Under the pieces are notes generated by a model that was not told the DNA's origin, did no database searches, and was given only the letters and a program-made list of their open reading frames with translations. Source: Pycnococcus provasolii (lineage: Eukaryota > Chlorophyta > Pseudoscourfieldiophyceae > Pseudoscourfieldiales > Pycnococcaceae). Taken from it: a DNA stretch of 64,000 nucleotides. Made by a program: the position numbers and the translations under genes. Every line of letters begins with the position of its first letter. Position 1 is the first letter of the stretch. Shown piece after piece: positions 63,302 through 64,000 of this stretch. The DNA is taken from the NCBI GenBank assembly GCA_938743325.2, contig OW568866.1, positions 434,001-498,000 of the forward strand, read 5' to 3'.

Positions 63302-64000
63302 ATGGCTTCTCCTGCTCCTGCTCCTTTGTCTCCTGCTCCTGCTCCTGCTTTGTCTCCTGCTGCAGCGGTTATGACGACTTCGATTTCGGCTTTGGAAGAT
63401 AAGGAGAATCTTGTGGGGGATGGTGACATGAATCTCGGGTTAGCGGTGACTTCGGTGGATGATGGGTCTTTGCCGTTGGGTCCCTCTGAAAACCATATGA
63501 TGATGAATATGGCCAATGACAACACGAATGTCACCGCCACCGTGACAATGCCCGCGAAACGACTCTCGTTCGGTGACGTCTCCCTGCACGCACCGCCGTC
63601 GAAAACGTCGCAGTGGGCTGCTAACCAAGAAAAAGGTGGCGCGGGAATAGGACCTGCGGCGTTCAGGGAGGCGCTCAAGGAGTGCAACGAAGCGCAGGGC
63701 AGATTCACGAAGATGCAGGAGGTCGCGACGGAACAGTGCGAGGGTGCCAGCGAAGCGGATGTCGAGTACCTCAAGGCGCAGGTCTCGAAGCAGAAGGGCG
63801 AATTCGTCAACGTCGACGTCAAGTACCGCTTCCTGCAGAGCCTCGCGGCGGGCGACATCACAACCGCACCTCCCACCGCCGCGGAGTCGCGTGAAGTGAA
63901 CGCAGAACTCGCGCGCGTCAGCGAGGAAGTGCGACGCCTCAAGAAGCTCAACGCTGCGGCGAAAGAGGAGGCGACGAACCTGATCGACTCTGTCGCGGAC
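63302..64000 (+). CDS. Coiled-coil protein of unknown family, C terminus beyond window
   Basis: An open frame from ATG 63302 runs 233 codons to the window edge without a stop. The N-terminal ~25 residues are Pro/Ala repeats encoded by a TCCTGCTCC repeat. A low-complexity acidic and Met/Asn-rich stretch follows, then a short KRLSFGDVSLHAPPSK segment that could be a CDK-type or docking site. From ~residue 115 on it is predicted coiled coil (FREALKECNEAQGRFTKMQE, VEYLKAQVSKQKGEFVNVDV and VNAELARVSEEVRRLKKLNA). A cytoskeletal or kinetochore-like protein is possible but not recognised. The ATG is preceded by CTCGTCTCCTTTCCT. Confidence 0.68.
   Translation, partial: MASPAPAPLSPAPAPALSPAAAVMTTSISALEDKENLVGDGDMNLGLAVTSVDDGSLPLGPSENHMMMNMANDNTNVTATVTMPAKRLSFGDVSLHAPPSKTSQWAANQEKGGAGIGPAAFREALKECNEAQGRFTKMQEVATEQCEGASEADVEYLKAQVSKQKGEFVNVDVKYRFLQSLAAGDITTAPPTAAESREVNAELARVSEEVRRLKKLNAAAKEEATNLIDSVAD

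Noticed and set aside
1-64000. tRNA, rRNA, snRNA or CRISPR features
   Set aside because: Looked for conserved boxes and spaced repeats by eye; none was convincing. A tRNAscan or Rfam search would settle it.

Overview
This window looks like a compact, GC-rich, intron-poor nuclear chromosome segment from a unicellular flagellated eukaryotic alga. A green, prasinophyte-like alga is the best guess, but the lineage is not proven. The evidence is a heterotrimeric kinesin-2 motor (flagellar transport), cytosolic ribosomal proteins split by or free of spliceosomal introns, a mitochondrial LETM1, transit-peptide-like N termini, a GT29 sialyltransferase with a CMP-sialic-acid-type transporter, and Golgi and cell-surface glycoproteins. 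Introns were inferred in only four genes (two in GT29, one each in uS9, the PIGBOS1-like gene and a small basic peptide gene). Their donors are GTACGT, GTAAGT, GTATGT or GTGAGC. Both edge genes are cut by the window: kinesin-2 on the left and a coiled-coil protein on the right.

Layout. 1-4.2 kb: kinesin-2, proteasome beta-6 and a COMM-domain protein. 4.2-7.0 kb: a whole pogo-like DNA transposon with 50-bp inverted repeats. 7-14 kb: a TPR/beta-helix protein, a RanBP2 zinc-finger RNA-binding protein, a spliced 51-residue PIGBOS1-like microprotein and an ankyrin protein. 14-25 kb: LETM1, an atypical SDR, an SGNH/PC-esterase Golgi-type protein, valyl-tRNA synthetase and a small GPI-type secreted protein. 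25-38 kb: a myosin-V-tail (DIL) protein without a motor, a DOMON protein, a GH27 glycosidase, GT29 sialyltransferase, a glucose-6-phosphatase-like enzyme and a globin-like protein. 38.6-39.3 kb: a 727-bp foldback element whose tips match the pogo-like element. 40-46.7 kb: nucleotide-sugar transporter, uS9 and eL13 (head to head), an EF-hand protein and a Sel1-repeat protein. 46.7-50.1 kb: a large modular surface protein with dibasic junctions. 51-60.8 kb: a second kinesin, a PAQR receptor, a plastid-type TPR protein, an MSP-RING protein and a CD2BP2-like spliceosomal protein. 61-63 kb: a small tyrosine-recombinase element with split direct repeats.

Shared themes. Short TTAGGG arrays and GGGATCCC-type sites recur in intergenic DNA, often 110-160 bp upstream of start codons, and look like two classes of promoter element rather than chromosome ends. 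Several genes point to a secreted or surface glycan programme: GT29, the transporter, GH27, the SGNH protein, the modular surface protein, and the GPI-type and DOMON proteins. They are neighbours but not an operon. No tRNA, rRNA or CRISPR array was recognised by eye.
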